In this document: piece by piece, positions 22,427-24,421 of the stretch
Position numbering within the stretch: the stretch's first letter is position 1
Layout: each line of letters starts with the position of its first letter
Assembly (NCBI GenBank): GCA_017408305.1
Contig: JAFQUU010000050.1
Location: forward strand, 1 to 24,421
Origin: Clostridia bacterium
Lineage (GTDB): Bacteria; Bacillota; Clostridia; Christensenellales; UBA1242
Length of the DNA: 24,421 nt
Reading direction: 5' to 3'
Position numbers and translations under genes: made by a program
Notes under the pieces: model-generated
What the model saw: only the letters and a program-made list of their open reading frames with translations
The model's database searches: none
Told to the model about the DNA's origin: nothing

Positions 22427-22954
22427 TTAAAAATTGCAGTATGCTTCTGTTGCTTGTTGGTCAAGTTCCAATTCTTTTAAAATTTCTTTTTGAAACTTAA
22501 CAAATTGTGTTTCAATCTCTAAATACATGGCAAGCGGAATTTCTTCTCCCTCTTTTTTCAAAAGAGGTTTTAAGATATCATGCATTTTTTCCACTTGGTC
22601 ATGAGTGTAAGTTTTGCTTACAAATTTAGGTTCATTATTGTGGTCGTAGTCTTCATAATAATAATTGTCATAGTCATCGTAAGGGTCATACTCTGGTTCA
22701 ATGCCGAAATCGGTTATAGTATGAATAATATCAATATACCTTTGAGGTTTTCTTTCAATTAAATATTTAGAAGTGCTTTTCTCTGCCTCTTTTTTGGTGC
22801 AAATTGCTTCGTTGTGCAAAAATTTTACATGCGTTTTCTTTGGGTTGATAATGGCAAACCTAAAAAGTCCGGCTTGAGAATTGGGTTCAACAAACAAGTG
22901 GATTGTGTTGTTTGGAAGTTTTACTCTTTCATTTTGTGTTTTTTGTTCTTTCAT
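22427..22954 (-). CDS. Array paralogue 1 (first), unknown family
   Basis: 175 aa, the longest member. Block 1: IHLFVEPNSQAGLFRFAIIN, then VKFLHNEAICTKKEA. A unique Asp/Tyr-rich insert lies at residues 87-108 (EYDPYDDYDNYYYEDYDHNN), encoded by irregular GAT/TAT-like triplets that may have grown by slippage. Block 2: LAMYLEIETQFVKFQKEIL, ending EAYCNF. Predicted soluble. AGGAG lies 7 nt before the ATG, and a near-consensus promoter stands about 25-50 nt upstream, so this gene heads the five-gene unit. No function is recognised. Confidence 0.87.
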   Translation of the reverse strand: MKEQKTQNERVKLPNNTIHLFVEPNSQAGLFRFAIINPKKTHVKFLHNEAICTKKEAEKSTSKYLIERKPQRYIDIIHTITDFGIEPEYDPYDDYDNYYYEDYDHNNEPKFVSKTYTHDQVEKMHDILKPLLKKEGEEIPLAMYLEIETQFVKFQKEILKELELDQQATEAYCNF

Positions 22955-22977
22955 TTTTTTCTCCTATATTTACATTA

Positions 22978-23005
22978 AGTATAACACAAAAATTTGGTTT
23001 GTCAA
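22978..23005 (-). promoter_or_regulatory. Promoter of the five-paralogue array
   Basis: Minus strand TTGACA (23000-23005), 16-nt spacer, TATACT (22978-22983) with extended TGT. It is close to consensus with no evident operator, so the array is probably well expressed. It begins only a few bases after the terminator of the upstream lipoprotein gene. Confidence 0.85.
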
Positions 23006-23010
23006 TATAT

Positions 23011-23033
23011 AAAAAAACTTGGCGTTGCCAAGT
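23011..23033 (-). terminator. Terminator of the small lipoprotein gene
   Basis: Read on the minus strand: ACTTGGC, loop AAC, GCCAAGT, then TTTTTT. It separates the lipoprotein gene from the array promoter. Confidence 0.9.
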
Positions 23034-23040
23034 CTACTTA

Positions 23041-23604
23041 TTAAACCACTGGTAAATGAACCGAGAAATTGGTGTTTCCAAACTCTATAATATTTATATT
23101 GCTTCCGTCTACAAGTTTAATTTGCTTTATTTTACTGTTTTCAAATTTAAGATTTACGCTATCGTAAGTTCCACCATTTATTGTATGGTTTGTTGCTGTG
23201 TACCAGCCATCAGTTAAAGTGTATTCTGAGTATTCTAAAGACAAGGTTGTAAAGAGGGTTTTAAGCGTTAGATAATTAAATGCAAAAGGTGAAGTTGTTT
23301 TAGTCCAAGATTGTCCGTTGTGGCGATACGACCAAGTTTCTGTACCGTTTGTTTCTAGGTAACTCCTAGCCTCCGTTGCTGTATTGTTGCTATAATAAGA
23401 ATATGCTTTATTTCCGTCAACAAAATATTTTTCGCTAACCGTCTGTCCCTCGGTTGATTGTGTGAAAGAGTATTTATTTGCTGTTAATTGTGATGTCCAT
23501 GTTTGTTCTGTAACTTCGTTATAAATTTGTCCACAAGCAGTTAAAGGAACAATTATCAATAAGCAAGCAATTGCAAAGCAAAATGTTTTCAAATATTTTT
23601 TCAT
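23041..23604 (-). CDS. Small putative lipoprotein, hypothetical
   Basis: 187 aa. Signal peptide MKKYLKTFCFAIACLLIIVP ends in lipobox L21-T22-A23-C24, so the mature protein is probably a membrane-anchored exported lipoprotein. The rest is polar and rich in Thr, Tyr and Asn, alternating like beta strands (KYFVDGNKAYSYYSN, TWSYRHNGQSWTKT), with LKFENSKIKQIKL near the end. This resembles small clostridial lipoproteins of unknown role with LppX/LolA-like beta sheets, but I cannot confirm that. AGGAGG precedes the ATG by 8 nt. It is monocistronic, with its own promoter and terminator. Confidence 0.87.
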   Translation of the reverse strand: MKKYLKTFCFAIACLLIIVPLTACGQIYNEVTEQTWTSQLTANKYSFTQSTEGQTVSEKYFVDGNKAYSYYSNNTATEARSYLETNGTETWSYRHNGQSWTKTTSPFAFNYLTLKTLFTTLSLEYSEYTLTDGWYTATNHTINGGTYDSVNLKFENSKIKQIKLVDGSNINIIEFGNTNFSVHLPVV

Positions 23605-23623
23605 AAAAAAACCTCCTGAGATT

Positions 23624-23652
23624 AGTGTAAAAAATTACAACGATAAAGTCAA
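23624..23652 (-). promoter_or_regulatory. Promoter of the small lipoprotein gene
   Basis: Minus strand TTGACT (23647-23652), 17-nt spacer, TACACT (23624-23629). The predicted start is near 23617, just before AGGAGG. Confidence 0.8.
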
Positions 23653-23670
23653 GTAAAATAGGTAATCATA

Positions 23671-23770
23671 GGGAGGCTTTGCAATGCCTTTTGCCATCGG
23701 CAAAAGGCATTGGGGCAAGCCACAAGGGCTTGCCCTGTGTGGTGCAGTTGCACCACACGCAAAGCCCCCC
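23671..23770. repeat. Perfectly paired cloverleaf-like inverted-repeat element
   Basis: Outer stem GGCTTTGC (23675-23682) with GCAAAGCC (23759-23766), extended by GGG/CCC after one mismatch. Inside are three perfect hairpins: AATGCCTTTTGCC/GGCAAAAGGCATT (23683-23711, 13 bp), GGGCAAGCC/GGCTTGCCC (23713-23735, 9 bp) and GTGTGGTGCA/TGCACCACAC (23737-23758, 10 bp). Only two bases between helices are unpaired. It is much richer in G and C than its surroundings and has no open frame. It could be a mobile palindromic repeat or a structured RNA; it folds on either strand. Confidence 0.85.
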
Positions 23771-23780
23771 CGTTTTAAAT

Positions 23781-23805
23781 AAAAAAATCAGCCAAAATTG
23801 GCTGA
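23781..23805 (-). terminator. Rho-independent terminator of spoVG
   Basis: TCAGCCAA (23788-23795) pairs with TTGGCTGA (23798-23805). On the minus strand it is followed by TTTTTTT. It lies just past the spoVG stop. Confidence 0.9.
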
Positions 23806-23811
23806 AGAGTT

Positions 23812-24087
23812 TTATGCTTCTTCTTGTTCTGCTTTTGCGTAAGCTTCAAGAATAGCTGCAGAAATTTTTTCACGTGTTGGTGTGTTGATTGGGTGTGCAA
23901 TGTCTTTGAATTCACCTTCAGGTGTTTTTCTGCTAGGCATAGAAATGAATAAGCTTTCTGGTCCTTGAACGATTTTGATATCGTGAACAACAAAGCATTC
24001 ATCAATAGTGATTGAGGCAACTGCTTTAAGTTTAGAGTCGTCTTTTTTCACAAGCCTAATTCTGATGTCTGAAATGTTTAAGTTCAA
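23812..24087 (-). CDS. spoVG: SpoVG, RNA-binding regulator of sporulation and division
   Basis: 91 aa, close to the usual 85-100. The whole protein matches the family: ISDIRIRLV, LKAVASITIDECFVVHDIKI, LFISMPSRKTPEGEFKDIAHPI and an alpha-helical end. SpoVG is a small cytoplasmic nucleic-acid-binding protein that affects septation, sporulation and many genes post-transcriptionally. TTG 24087 is taken as start: GGAGAGG lies 7 nt upstream and the first conserved residues follow at once. It is transcribed away from murC across a 115-bp gap; in several clostridia murC and spoVG are neighbours. Confidence 0.95.
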   Translation of the reverse strand: MNLNISDIRIRLVKKDDSKLKAVASITIDECFVVHDIKIVQGPESLFISMPSRKTPEGEFKDIAHPINTPTREKISAAILEAYAKAEQEEA

Positions 24088-24132
24088 GTTCTTACCTCTC
24101 CTTTATAGTGTGCCAATTTCTTGGTTATCTAA

Positions 24133-24161
24133 ATTTTACAATACACGCCTGAAAAAATCAA
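24133..24161 (-). promoter_or_regulatory. Probable sigma-A promoter of spoVG
   Basis: Minus strand TTGATT (24156-24161), 17 nt, TAAAAT (24133-24138). No clear sigma-H promoter, as used by B. subtilis spoVG, was seen. Confidence 0.6.
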
Positions 24162-24167
24162 ACGATT

Positions 24168-24196
24168 TTCACAAATTTATTGACTTTTCATATAAA
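24168..24196 (+). promoter_or_regulatory. Promoter of murC, placed for a leaderless mRNA
   Basis: TTCACA (24168-24173), 17-nt spacer, TATAAA (24191-24196), then 6 nt to the ATG. No Shine-Dalgarno is present. The -35 overlaps the divergent spoVG -35 region. Confidence 0.65.
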
Positions 24197-24202
24197 AAAA
24201 GT

Positions 24203-24421
24203 ATGGAAAATAGCAAAAAGTTTCACTTTCTGGGGGTTGGTGGCGTAAGTATGAGTGCCTTGGCCCGTTTTTTGGTGCAAAAAGGTCATACGGTAAGCGG
24301 GGTTGATCTTAAGAAAAACCTAAGAATTCGTGGTGTTTGTACAAGAAAAAAACAGGCGCTCCAGAACCTAAAAAACGCAGATTTTGTGGTGGTTTCAAAT
24401 GCGATAAAAGATACAGATAAA
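24203..24421 (+). CDS. murC: UDP-N-acetylmuramate-L-alanine ligase, N-terminal part (runs off window)
   Basis: The first 73 residues are open to the last base. FHFLGVGGVSMSALARFLVQ (residues 7-26) is the MurC Rossmann nucleotide-binding loop, followed by GHTVSGVDLKK and ADFVVVSNAI, as in the family's N-terminal domain. MurC adds L-alanine to UDP-MurNAc in peptidoglycan synthesis, in the cytoplasm. GVGGVSMS has Ser where GIGGIGMS has Gly. The start is fixed by the conserved loop starting at residue 7. No ribosome binding site precedes it (CATATAAAAAAAGTATG), and the -10 box lies 6 nt upstream. Confidence 0.93.
   Translation, partial: MENSKKFHFLGVGGVSMSALARFLVQKGHTVSGVDLKKNLRIRGVCTRKKQALQNLKNADFVVVSNAIKDTDK

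Noticed and set aside
20721..22954. CRISPR-like or direct-repeat array
   Set aside because: The repetition comes from paralogous coding sequences and ribosome binding sites; no short regular repeats with spacers.
23671..23770. tRNA gene suggested by the cloverleaf shape
   Set aside because: No T-loop (TTCRANY), no anticodon arm of the right size, and stems far longer than in tRNA.

Overview
The window looks like chromosome of a low-GC, Gram-positive, endospore-forming bacterium of the Clostridia/Bacillota, probably an uncultured lineage. Grounds: spoIIE and spoVG are present, a tandem pair of Spo0A boxes precedes one operon, murC implies peptidoglycan, sigma-A promoters are Bacillota-like (TTGACA-17-TATAAT, often with an extended TGn -10), Shine-Dalgarno sites are strong, and Rho-independent terminators are abundant. 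TGA is used as stop, so the code is standard. No tRNA, rRNA, CRISPR array or transposase was found.

Layout. 1-845: 3' end of a P-type cation ATPase and two terminators. 844-1864: an XRE regulator divergent from a small SLOG-like protein, with palindromic operators between them. 1913-6356: operon of a TPR-like protein, a lipoprotein and a HelD-type helicase behind a Spo0A-box pair. 6372-9375: cca-rmuC-HIT operon. 9388-10557: a SLOG/YpsA-like gene divergent from two paralogous XRE genes, with a second, unrelated operator pair. 10555-12642: a long secreted protein with a DUF6273-like C-terminus. 12762-16248: rpiB, a membrane protein, an M29 aminopeptidase and gapA. 16249-16646: non-coding, with a duplicated inverted-repeat element. 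16645-20720: spoIIE divergent from gpmI. 20721-23005: five tandem paralogous genes of a family I do not recognise, one frameshifted. 23011-23770: a small lipoprotein and a perfectly paired cloverleaf-like DNA element. 23781-24421: spoVG divergent from the 5' end of murC.

How the genes fit together. The backbone is housekeeping: glycolysis and pentose phosphate (gapA, gpmI, rpiB), tRNA maturation (cca), RNA polymerase recycling (helD), DNA maintenance (rmuC), cell wall (murC) and sporulation control (spoIIE, spoVG). Accessory material is concentrated in the two XRE/SLOG switch modules, the DUF6273-like surface protein and the paralogue array.

Most notable: (1) the five-gene paralogue array; (2) two independent divergent XRE/SLOG modules with clear operators; (3) three housekeeping genes (cca, gpmI, murC) whose -10 box lies 6-7 nt from the ATG with no Shine-Dalgarno, i.e. 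probable leaderless mRNAs; (4) the cloverleaf at 23671-23770; (5) the abrB-like Spo0A operator at 1913-1929.
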